This document shows, piece after piece, positions 36,747 through 44,346 of a DNA stretch of 64,000 nt. Within the stretch, counting starts at the first letter, position 1. Every line of letters starts with the position of its first letter. The DNA lies in assembly GCF_900113525.1 (NCBI RefSeq), contig NZ_FOPP01000003.1, positions 186,001 through 250,000 of the forward strand. Direction: 5' to 3'. A program made the translations under genes and the position numbers. The DNA is from Pedobacter insulae. Lineage in GTDB: Bacteria > Bacteroidota > Bacteroidia > Sphingobacteriales > Sphingobacteriaceae. Below the pieces are notes generated by a model. It saw only the letters and a list, made by a program, of their open reading frames with translations, had not been told where the DNA came from and ran no database searches.

Positions 36747-37277
36747 TTAATCTATTCCGAGAACAGATTTATAATAATCCTCATATTGTTCTCCACCAGC
36801 TTTTAAAGCAGCAATATAGGCAACATCTACAGCACGTTTATCTCTCTCATCTTCTTCGTAATCTTTAACAATCATTTCTCTAAAGAACTTCATGATTTCA
36901 ACCAGAGCATCGAGAAATTTACTTGAGTTATCAGCGCACCAGAACATTATTCTCCCTGAAAAACCATCATAAGCAACTATTTTCCCATTTGATTTCAATA
37001 TCCCCAATCGGTCATTAATATCCCATCCAAAAAATATAAATTCTTCATCTTCATATAAATCTGGGTCAAATGTTATATCATTAATATTCAATAAACTAAT
37101 ATCATTTGCTTTAATAAGGTCTATAATTGGGTTATCAGAACTTCCTTGTAAAGAATTATGTTGAATGACAAAAGAATTTAACAAAAGGTTTACCAGCTCA
37201 TCACTATGAGTTGGACTTAATTCTTCTGCAGAAGGTTTCAATTTCGCAATTTCGTTTATAAATTCTTGACTGTTCAT
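36747..37277 (-). CDS. Hypothetical acidic protein, possibly SMI1/KNR4 (SUKH)-like
   Basis: A 176-residue acidic cytoplasmic protein without signal peptide. The stretch 'DLYEDEEFIFFGWDINDRLGILKSNGKIVAYD', followed by 'SSKFLDALVEIMKFFREMI', has the look of the SUKH superfamily, with its aromatic G-W-D strand, a strand-turn ending in a variable acidic patch and a helix near the C-terminus. SUKH proteins often act as immunity partners of contact-dependent toxins, but no toxin gene is nearby, so that role is not supported here. A single-copy hypothetical protein is the safe description. Confidence 0.6.
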   Translation of the reverse strand: MNSQEFINEIAKLKPSAEELSPTHSDELVNLLLNSFVIQHNSLQGSSDNPIIDLIKANDISLLNINDITFDPDLYEDEEFIFFGWDINDRLGILKSNGKIVAYDGFSGRIMFWCADNSSKFLDALVEIMKFFREMIVKDYEEDERDKRAVDVAYIAALKAGGEQYEDYYKSVLGID

Positions 37278-37783
37278 CTCATGAATTCAATGCCACAATA
37301 TACCCATTATTCATCATATGAGTTTTGCATCTGTCAACTAATTTAATTAAATTTGAGTTCGAGCGTTGCACTTTATCTGGCGCAATAAAACCACCAAAAA
37401 CATTTTAATTTAATTTTTTCGGTAATCCTTCGGTAAAACGAGGTATCCACTCCTACCCTTACAGGTACTTTAAAAAGGGTGAGTCCCAGTTGAGTCCCAC
37501 TTGAGTCCCAGTTGACACCCACTTTTGGCCAAAAAACTGGGACTCTATCGGGATGTTACTCAGCCACACCTGTTAAACATGGTTGATCAATCCCAGCGCT
37601 GGTAATAATGTGGTACGAAAACACCTAAAACAAAAGATAAGAGAGTGAGCTAAGGAAGTATTTATTCCCGGCAAGATACCATGACTAGCTGCGTTGTGAA
37701 CAGTACCAAAGATACAAAAAAAGCGGATTAAAAACCTTTTTCCATCTAACCTTGTTTATAGTTTAAATTTTAAAGCTAAGACT
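37278..37783. other. 506-bp gene-free region with short tandem repeats
   Basis: I find no protein or RNA gene. The first 150 bases are AT-rich. From 37456 an ACCCTT...AAGGGT inverted pair leads into four 11-bp units (see the repeat entry). Frames in the second half are broken by stops. The last part (37720-37783) probably holds the promoter of the 73-residue gene. Confidence 0.6.
37481..37545. repeat. Four 11-bp direct repeats plus one inverted copy
   Basis: GAGTCCCAGTT (37481-37491), GAGTCCCACTT (37492-37502), GAGTCCCAGTT (37503-37513) and a degenerate GACACCCACTT (37514-37524) are followed by the exact reverse complement AACTGGGACTC at 37535-37545. The unit length of 11 bp puts each copy about one helical turn from the next. 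The inverted copy can fold with any of the direct copies. Confidence 0.8.
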
Positions 37784-38005
37784 ATGGACATTGAAGAAAA
37801 CATTGCCGGACTTGGTAAGAATCATGACCAAGCAGCCCGTGACCATGATATCGCAAAAAAACAGAGCGAGGCTAAGCCAGCTGCCGAAAATTTAGATATG
37901 ATGCCAAACAGTGTGGCGAAGCCCCCAATTCACCAGGAGGCTGAAAATTATCGTAAAGAAGAACATCAAAAGGCCGACGATTGGGAAAACCACGTAGAAA
38001 CTTAA
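37784..38005 (+). CDS. Hypothetical small hydrophilic protein (73 residues)
   Basis: A very polar protein (MDIEENIAGLGKNHDQAARD ... NYRKEEHQKADDWENHVET), rich in Glu, Lys, Asp, Asn and His, with almost no hydrophobic core. It has no signal peptide and is probably intrinsically disordered. Such proteins in Bacteroidota are sometimes stress-induced, but I cannot assign a family. The gene is followed by a convergent kinase gene after 5 nt. Confidence 0.65.
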   Translation: MDIEENIAGLGKNHDQAARDHDIAKKQSEAKPAAENLDMMPNSVAKPPIHQEAENYRKEEHQKADDWENHVET

Positions 38006-38010
38006 AAGTT

Positions 38011-38979
38011 CTAGATAGGCATCTTAAAGGTAAAACAAATAAATTCATCAGTTGAAGTTACTTCGAGTTGACCTTGGTGTGCCTCTGCAATCTGAGAAGC
38101 TACGTATAAATCTAAGCTTAAAAGATCAACATCAATTTTTTCACCCTTACTGGTTATGCGCATTAAAAACTCTTTCGCATCAGCGCTAACCTGTACTTGA
38201 ACGGGTTCACCGTCTATACCATGACGTATTGCGTTACTTATTAAATTGCTTAAAAGCTGAACCATACGTCGTCCATCACAGCTAAAAGTCGTTTCTAAAT
38301 TAATTGCAAATTCAATTTGATAACTTGGTGAGGAGGCCCGGAGTTCTTCAACGAGCTTTGTAAAGCTTTCAGCTAATGGTTCTTCACTCCATTCTAATTT
38401 AATACCATTTCCCAGATGCCCTCTTGCAAAATCGAGCATATTTTCAATTAGCCCCTTCATCCTATTTGTTGAACGCTGAATAATCGTACCCATTTTTTGA
38501 ACTCTTTCTTCGCCCGGCAACCTTAATAAGAGCTCTGCAACATTTAATACAGCCGCAACAGGGTTTCGTATATCGTGCCCCATAGCTGCGATAAACTTGT
38601 CTCTCCGTGCTGCCAGTTCTAGCTCGTGTTGTTCCTGTAAATGATAAGCAATGAGCGCTGCAAATAGCTCGAGCATATGGGTAATCGCGGTTTTGTTATG
38701 GGCAACAGGCTTTGAATCTATAACACAGAGGGATCCGAACACTTGTCCGTCTTTTTTAACAATAGGAGTAGCTAAATAGCTCGCAAAACCAGCCTCACCC
38801 ACCATTTCATCACCCGGCAATAAACCTAATTGAATGTCATCTTTAACCAGATATAGGATATTACGATTGTTGGTTAACTGCACAATGGCAGCAAAACCCA
38901 TACCGGTGGCTTTGCCAATTGCTGTTAGCATAGCGGCTAAATTATTTTGGTTAATTCCTTCGCTTTGGCTACCCATCAT
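38011..38979 (-). CDS. GAF-domain histidine kinase with a truncated ATP lid
   Basis: A 322-residue soluble protein: GAF domain (about 15-115, with IVKKDGQVFGSLCVIDSKPV), HisKA domain with His135 in AMGHDIRNPVAAV, and a HATPase domain from about 225. The N box is intact (QLLSNLISNAIRHG), but the G1/F/G2 region is shortened. After ITSKGEKIDVDLL the next segment is SLDLYVASQIAEAHQG, whereas normal kinases have a lid of 20-30 residues ending GLGLG before LYI. The frame is clean, so this is not an obvious sequencing frameshift. The protein may be catalytically weak, or act as a phosphatase or decoy. It lies 2 nt after the CHASE/PAS kinase gene and is probably cotranscribed with it. Confidence 0.85.
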   Translation of the reverse strand: MMGSQSEGINQNNLAAMLTAIGKATGMGFAAIVQLTNNRNILYLVKDDIQLGLLPGDEMVGEAGFASYLATPIVKKDGQVFGSLCVIDSKPVAHNKTAITHMLELFAALIAYHLQEQHELELAARRDKFIAAMGHDIRNPVAAVLNVAELLLRLPGEERVQKMGTIIQRSTNRMKGLIENMLDFARGHLGNGIKLEWSEEPLAESFTKLVEELRASSPSYQIEFAINLETTFSCDGRRMVQLLSNLISNAIRHGIDGEPVQVQVSADAKEFLMRITSKGEKIDVDLLSLDLYVASQIAEAHQGQLEVTSTDEFICFTFKMPI

Positions 38980-38981
38980 TG

Positions 38982-41351
38982 CTACTTAAAATACACTTTA
39001 AAGGTCGTTCCTTGATTAAGTTGGCTTGTTACTTCAATTTTCCCACCCAAAGCTTCGATCTGATTTTTGGTAATAAATAACCCATAGCCCCTTGCGTCGG
39101 GATTACCGTTAAAAGTTTGATGCATACCAAATATTTTATCGCCGTATTTTTTCAAATCTATGCCAATGCCATTGTCAGCAACGGCAAGCACCTGCTGCCC
39201 GTTTTCAGCTGTGCAGGTTAAAGTTATGATGGGTGGCGTATCGTGACGGCTATAGCGAATTGCATTGGAAATAAGGTTTAACAAAACACTTTCCAAATAG
39301 GCACGATTATAATTAACCAGCACGTTTTCGGGCACTTTATTGATAATTGACACCTGCTTATTTAAAATATGCGCATTTAAATTAGCTAAAGTCCTTTCGA
39401 TATAATCATTTAAATTTAGGGCCTCTACAATGATATTAAGGCTGCTTTGAATATTAACTACGTTATTTAAATTAAGCAACGTTTCGTTAAGATTTTCTGC
39501 CACTGTTTTCAATAATTGAACCATCTCATTTCTTTCATCCGCCGTACTTGCATTTTCTATCAGGCTAATAATACCTTGCATGTTACTGGCATGGGATCTC
39601 AAATTATGAGAAACTATATATGAAAAATTCAGCAACCGTTTATTTTGTTCTGTTACCAAGTTAAAGGAGTTATTGAGCGCAACCTCTGCTTGCTTCTGAG
39701 TAGTGATATCAATCATGATCCCTCTAAGTTTCAAGGGCTGTCCTTGTTCTTCAATTACCGTCACAATATCGCGGATCCATACAATCGAACCGTCTTTTGC
39801 AATCATCCTATAAGAGGCATCAAGCTGTTTCTTTTTCTGCAGATTTAGTTCCAAATACTCAACCAGCCTCGTTTTATCATCAGGATGTAAGTGGTCGAAC
39901 CAAAAACTGTTACTACTCATCCATTCTTTAACGGTATAGCCCAAAATATCCTTTACTTTTTGGCTTACAAAAATGGGAATATGTTCTTCCATATAGCTTT
40001 CCCACACAATGCCATCAATAGTATTGATCAGCGATTGTATCCGCTGTTCTGATTCGATTAGTACAAGAGCAGCGGCCTTTCTTTCGGTCGAATCTTCTAG
40101 AATAACAATATGGTTGGTAGGCTCTTCACCAACATTCCAAAGAGCAGTTATCGTTACGTTACCCCACTTAACTTGGCCACTTTTACCGATATACCTTTTT
40201 TCGGTATTAACTTGTCGAACGTCGCCGTTCAAAAACAATTTAAACAACCGGGAGTCTTCAACTACATCATCTGGGTGGATTAACGACTTTATTTTCTTGT
40301 CGATAAGCTCTTCTTCCGTAAACTCTAAAAAATCACATAAATATTTGTTAACCTCCAATAAAGCCCCGGTTTTAGTGTTTACTCTGGCTATGCCAACGGC
40401 CGCATTGTCAAAAATTCCTTTAAATTTACTTTCGGTATTTATAAGCATTTCCCCCTGCTTAGTGAACATCTGTTGCAAATCGGCTTGTTTAATGATCAAT
40501 CTTGTAAGCAGGTAGCTTGATAAGATCGCCAAACTCAATCCAAAAAGTATCGTACTGATTAATTGAACCCATACGTCAGATTTATTGAGATAGGTTACAT
40601 ATAACTTCCAATCACCATCAGGAAAAATAATGGACTTCGACTGATCAAAATCATATGCTTCCTTTGAGTCAAGAAAGAACTCTTCTTGTTTACTTTCCGA
40701 ATTGATCTTAGAGAACTGAAACCTGTAATTCTTATACTTGTTATTGTTAATTCCTGAACTCTTAAAGAAAGTATCTAATTTTATGACTATTGCTGAAAAG
40801 CCCCAAAATTGATCATTGATAAACACAGGTAAGCGACCAACCAGACCCACACCTCCTTGATGAAGTTTTACAGGGCCCTGGTAATACATTTTCTTAGTCT
40901 CAATGGCTTTTTTGGCTTCCGAAACTGTTCTGGGAACGCTCTTAAAAAGATCTAAGTTTAATGCCCCCTCGTTGCCTTTTAAAGGATATATATATTTGAT
41001 TACCCCATTTGGAACTAATTGTACAGCCTGCAAATGTGGATTTGATTGAATCAGCTTTTCTGCAACTGTGTTAAAATTTTTAGGTTCTCCTTTGTCATCA
41101 ATGGTTAATGCCAATGTAAGGGAAACAGTATAATTATTTTTAAGGGACTGCTCAATATTTTCTTCTAACTCATTCAATATCCCCGTAACTTCCTTGTTTT
41201 GATCTTCGATGTACAGTTCATAACGCTGATAAACAATTAATGCCACAAAGGTGAGTAGAAATAAAAAAAACAAAAAACCAGTTATTCTTGGCTTTGTTAA
41301 AAACCAGTTAGCCGTGTTATTGAAATCTTTCGTAACCTTTGAATGAGCCAA
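38982..41351 (-). CDS. CHASE/PAS membrane sensor histidine kinase
   Basis: A 789-residue kinase. A helix at 24-44 and one near 268-290 bracket a CHASE-like periplasmic sensor with conserved IYPLKGNEGALNLDL and VGLVGRLPVF segments. Two PAS domains follow (about 310-430 and 440-560, with FKGIFDNAAVGIARVNTKTG and DASYRMIAKDGSIVWIRDI). The H box is SYIVSHNLRSHASN with His582, a form common in Bacteroidota. The HATPase domain is complete (ADNGIGIDLKKYG, RGYGLFITKNQIEALGG). CHASE domains bind small extracellular ligands. It starts 139 bp from the divergent ECF sigma gene. Its intact catalytic domain could phosphorylate the neighbouring degenerate kinase's dimer partner. Confidence 0.93.
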   Translation of the reverse strand: MAHSKVTKDFNNTANWFLTKPRITGFLFFLFLLTFVALIVYQRYELYIEDQNKEVTGILNELEENIEQSLKNNYTVSLTLALTIDDKGEPKNFNTVAEKLIQSNPHLQAVQLVPNGVIKYIYPLKGNEGALNLDLFKSVPRTVSEAKKAIETKKMYYQGPVKLHQGGVGLVGRLPVFINDQFWGFSAIVIKLDTFFKSSGINNNKYKNYRFQFSKINSESKQEEFFLDSKEAYDFDQSKSIIFPDGDWKLYVTYLNKSDVWVQLISTILFGLSLAILSSYLLTRLIIKQADLQQMFTKQGEMLINTESKFKGIFDNAAVGIARVNTKTGALLEVNKYLCDFLEFTEEELIDKKIKSLIHPDDVVEDSRLFKLFLNGDVRQVNTEKRYIGKSGQVKWGNVTITALWNVGEEPTNHIVILEDSTERKAAALVLIESEQRIQSLINTIDGIVWESYMEEHIPIFVSQKVKDILGYTVKEWMSSNSFWFDHLHPDDKTRLVEYLELNLQKKKQLDASYRMIAKDGSIVWIRDIVTVIEEQGQPLKLRGIMIDITTQKQAEVALNNSFNLVTEQNKRLLNFSYIVSHNLRSHASNMQGIISLIENASTADERNEMVQLLKTVAENLNETLLNLNNVVNIQSSLNIIVEALNLNDYIERTLANLNAHILNKQVSIINKVPENVLVNYNRAYLESVLLNLISNAIRYSRHDTPPIITLTCTAENGQQVLAVADNGIGIDLKKYGDKIFGMHQTFNGNPDARGYGLFITKNQIEALGGKIEVTSQLNQGTTFKVYFK

Positions 41352-41429
41352 GAAAATATTGATTAAGGAAATGAGTGCTATAAATATAGTAAAATTGATT
41401 AAAACTAAAACGGTTGACTACAATAGATG

Positions 41430-41460
41430 TTTGATTATTAGTTGAATTGTGTTAGTTTTG
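41430..41460 (+). promoter_or_regulatory. Promoter of the ECF sigma gene (consensus Bacteroidota type)
   Basis: TTTG at 41430-41433 is separated by exactly 19 nt from TAGTTTTG at 41453-41460, a full match to TTTG-N19-TAnnTTTG. The predicted start near 41467 leaves a leader of about 24 nt before the ATG at 41491. It is the best promoter I find in the window, and implies that the sigma gene is read by the main sigma factor rather than only by itself. Confidence 0.85.
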
Positions 41461-41490
41461 GTAGTGTCAAGCAAATTAACAATTTGAACA

Positions 41491-42057
41491 ATGTTCTCTT
41501 ATGGCACACTCTCTGATGTTGAATTAACTGAGTTATTAAAAAGTGGCGATGCTGCGGCATATACCATCATTTATAACCGTTATTTTGATGTGCTTTATAT
41601 ACACGCTTACCGAAAACTAAATCATAAAGAGGAAGCACAAGATGTTATTCATGAGCTTTTTACGCAATTATGGACAAAAAGAGACATAATTGAAATCAAA
41701 ACTAGCCTCGCATCCTATTTGTATAGCGCAGTACGCAATAAGGTCCTCGATTTAATTTCCCATCAACAGGTTGAATCAAAATACATGAGTTCCTTGCAGA
41801 ATTATATGACGCAGGGTTTTTGCATTACCGATCATGGAATCCGTGAAAAGCAATTAGCTGCCCTTATTGAAAGAGGAATTGCAGACTTACCGCCGAAAAT
41901 GAAAGAAGTTTTTGAACTAAGTCGCAAACATAAGTTAACGCATAAAGAAATTGCCGAAAAGCTCAACCTCTCAGAACAAACAGTGAAAAAGCAGGTTAAC
42001 AACGCGTTGAAAATATTACGCGTAAAGTTAGGCACCATGCTTTTTCTAAGTTTTTAA
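41491..42057 (+). CDS. ECF-type RNA polymerase sigma factor (FecI-like)
   Basis: A 188-residue sigma-70-family protein with region 2 (about 20-85: YNRYFDVLYIHAYRKLNHKE and HELFTQLWTKR) and region 4 (about 125-180: ADLPPKMKEVFELSRKHKLT, then HKEIAEKLNLSEQTVKKQV). It belongs to the Bacteroidota group usually encoded directly before a FecR-like anti-sigma gene. Here no FecR gene follows. The nearest one is at 63184, same strand, on the far side of a 21-kb glycan locus. A repeat cluster begins 24 nt after the stop. Confidence 0.95.
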   Translation: MFSYGTLSDVELTELLKSGDAAAYTIIYNRYFDVLYIHAYRKLNHKEEAQDVIHELFTQLWTKRDIIEIKTSLASYLYSAVRNKVLDLISHQQVESKYMSSLQNYMTQGFCITDHGIREKQLAALIERGIADLPPKMKEVFELSRKHKLTHKEIAEKLNLSEQTVKKQVNNALKILRVKLGTMLFLSF

Positions 42058-42080
42058 GAATTTTGTGAAAGAAGGTAGAA

Positions 42081-42258
42081 AGCGTCATTGCGAGGCACGA
42101 AGCGTCATTGCGAGGCACGAAGCGTCATTGCGAGGTAGGAAGCGTCATTGCGAGGCACGAAGCAATCTGATTAGAGATTGCTTCGCTGCGCTCGCAATGA
42201 CGGGCTACTTCGTTTGGAGGGGCTACTTCGTTTGGAGGGGCTGCGCTCGCAATGAAAC
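42081..42258. repeat. Cluster of palindromic repeats after the sigma gene
   Basis: Four 20-bp direct units beginning AGCGTCATTGCGAGG (42081, 42101, 42121, 42141) are followed by a hairpin AGCAATCT/AGATTGCT (42161-42182) and by the reverse complement CTCGCAATGACG (ending 42202). Two 18-bp units of GGCTACTTCGTTTGGAGG (42203-42238) and a further CTGCGCTCGCAATGA complete the cluster. The third unit carries TAGGA instead of CACGA. Elements with CGTCATTGCGAGG arms are widespread non-coding repeats in several bacterial groups. There is no spacer diversity, so this is not a CRISPR array. Confidence 0.85.
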
Positions 42259-42266
42259 TTCCTACG

Positions 42267-44315
42267 TTATTTTAGGTTCCAGGTAATTTCATCACTGTAA
42301 TTTTTAGAAACCACTTTAAGCACGTTCTTCCCCTTTTTCAGTTGAATGTTCTCAAAAACGTAATGAACAGGAACACTTACTACCGACGGTTTAGCTGCAA
42401 TTTTTTTCCCATTTACATAGAGAATGGGTTCACCAACATTGGAATAAACTGTTACTGGTGTCACTGCGTTTACACGCTCCGTAGTCCGGCGCTCTGTAAG
42501 ATATAACACTGGTTCTTTACTCCAATTCGCTTTGTACCAATAAAAACTATCTTTTTTTATTTTACGGTCAAAAGTAACCAAACCCTTCATATTTCTGGCA
42601 GGCATACTTCCCCTATTCCACATGGGCGTGGCAAAATCGAATGTATTCCAAAGGTAAGATGCTGCTATGATTGGATTTTTTGCTATGATCGGCCATTGAA
42701 TTTCATGGGTTTTAGTCGCAAAATTCTCTGGATATTGTGGTAAAGTGTAATTCCAGCTTTCTTTTAGGGTAGCCTGTTCTTGTTGTTGAAATATATTGGC
42801 ATCAGCACCGTACTCAGAGAGCATGATTAAATTGTTAGGATATTTTTGTTCCAAACCAGTGGCCCACTTTTCGAGGTCTCCAATTTTACCCTCATACCAG
42901 CCGTAATAACGATTCATACCCTGGATATCTGCATTTAGATTGGTTGGTCTATCCATTTCGCCATAACCGCTTACAGCTACGGTATAACGATAGGGATCTA
43001 ACGTTTTTGCTAAATCATTTAACTCACGCGTTAACACTGCAGGGAAATCTGCAGGTGTTTTTCCATATACTTCATTGTGTAAGCCCCACACATAAATTGC
43101 AGGGTGGTTGTAGTTCTGTTTAATCAATTCTTCCAATTGTTGCTTGGCATTGTCTGCCTCTTCCCCTGTATAGGCATTTACAAACGGAATCTCGGCCCAG
43201 ATTACAAAACCCATGGTATCACATTGTGCATACAAATATTCCGCTTGCTGGTAATGGGCAAAACGAATGGTAGTGGCACCCATTTCTTTAATAATCCCTA
43301 GATCTTCTTGATGCTGACTATCACTTAGTGCGCTGCCATAGCCCCACCTATCCTGATGCCTGCATACTCCATTCATGGTATAGGGTTTGTCGTTCAACAT
43401 CATCCCTTTACCCGCTACCAATTCGAACTTGCGCAAGCCTAAAGGTTGTGTAACTTCATCTATCACCACATCAGCTTTAATGAGCCTGGTTACTACCTTA
43501 TATAAATAAGGATTGTTAAAACCGTCCCACAGTATAGGATCAACCACTTTGAGATCTTGTACAAACTGTTGCCTACCTTGCGTGGTGACATGATGTGTAC
43601 TTAGCTTCTCTAAAATCTTTTCTCCTTTTTTATTGTAAATAGTGCTACTAATGATTATGTTTTCAGCTTGTTTACTTACGTTTTCTACTTTCACCGCAAT
43701 GCTCACATCGGCGCTGCTGGCACTTACGTTTTTTTGAGAAATATAAATACCTGGCGATGCGTAGTCGGTGGTAGTAATATTAATCTTATCAGTTACAATT
43801 AAACTAACAGGTCTATAAATACCTCCATATATACCAAAAAGAAAATGATTTACTGGGATCACATCTTTTCGGGCCTTATTGTTTGCCTTAACTAAGATGG
43901 TATTCATTTTACCTAATTGCACTGCATAGGTAATATCAAAACAGAATGCACTATAACCTCCTTTATGGGTGCCTATCAATTTATTGTTTACATATACTTG
44001 AGCTACCTGACCCACCCCCTCAAAACGCAAGAACAAGCGCTTATCTTTATACTCGTTCCCAAAGGTGATTTCCTTTTTATATTGCCCCTCTCCTTCATAA
44101 AAGTCCTTCGATAGCTGCATATCTGTGGCATTCCATGTGTGTGGCAGCGTTACTTTTTCCCATTCTTTCTGAGCGCTTGCATCATTCGTCTTCTTAAAGG
44201 TCCACCCAGTATTAAAAGCGAGGTTTTGTCGCAACGATTGTGCAAGAACCGTGTTTGCACGCCAGTTCAAAATAAATAAAAGGCTAAAAGTGGAATATAT
44301 TATTCGTGTGTTCAT
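42267..44315 (-). CDS. Glycoside hydrolase family 2 beta-galactosidase-like enzyme
   Basis: A 682-residue exported enzyme when started at the ATG at 44315, where a signal peptide begins (MNTRIIYSTFSLLFILNWRA ... LAQ); the longer frame to 44390 would overlap the fucosidase gene. The N-terminal sugar-binding jelly roll (NTGWTFKK ... VTLPHTWNA ... LRFEGVGQVAQVYVNNKLIG) and an immunoglobulin-like middle lead to the TIM barrel. The acid/base is Glu415 (WGLHNEVYG) and the nucleophile Glu501 (IMLSEYGAD). It removes a beta-linked galactosyl, glucuronyl or similar residue. It is the last of four adjacent glycosidase genes. Confidence 0.93.
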   Translation of the reverse strand: MNTRIIYSTFSLLFILNWRANTVLAQSLRQNLAFNTGWTFKKTNDASAQKEWEKVTLPHTWNATDMQLSKDFYEGEGQYKKEITFGNEYKDKRLFLRFEGVGQVAQVYVNNKLIGTHKGGYSAFCFDITYAVQLGKMNTILVKANNKARKDVIPVNHFLFGIYGGIYRPVSLIVTDKINITTTDYASPGIYISQKNVSASSADVSIAVKVENVSKQAENIIISSTIYNKKGEKILEKLSTHHVTTQGRQQFVQDLKVVDPILWDGFNNPYLYKVVTRLIKADVVIDEVTQPLGLRKFELVAGKGMMLNDKPYTMNGVCRHQDRWGYGSALSDSQHQEDLGIIKEMGATTIRFAHYQQAEYLYAQCDTMGFVIWAEIPFVNAYTGEEADNAKQQLEELIKQNYNHPAIYVWGLHNEVYGKTPADFPAVLTRELNDLAKTLDPYRYTVAVSGYGEMDRPTNLNADIQGMNRYYGWYEGKIGDLEKWATGLEQKYPNNLIMLSEYGADANIFQQQEQATLKESWNYTLPQYPENFATKTHEIQWPIIAKNPIIAASYLWNTFDFATPMWNRGSMPARNMKGLVTFDRKIKKDSFYWYKANWSKEPVLYLTERRTTERVNAVTPVTVYSNVGEPILYVNGKKIAAKPSVVSVPVHYVFENIQLKKGKNVLKVVSKNYSDEITWNLK

Positions 44316-44346
44316 TCGTATGTGTTGTTGTGTCTTAAAGTGCGGA

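Noticed and set aside
37481-37545. CRISPR-like short repeats
   Set aside because: Units are contiguous with no spacers and there are no cas genes.
40009-40515. 168-codon open frame on the plus strand
   Set aside because: It is antisense within the PAS region of the CHASE/PAS kinase gene, whose domains are intact.
42081-42160. CRISPR array
   Set aside because: The 20-bp units abut without unique spacers; this is a tandem palindromic element.
42065-42286. 73-codon open frame across the repeat cluster
   Set aside because: It consists almost entirely of repeat units read in frame and has no protein-like composition or start signal.
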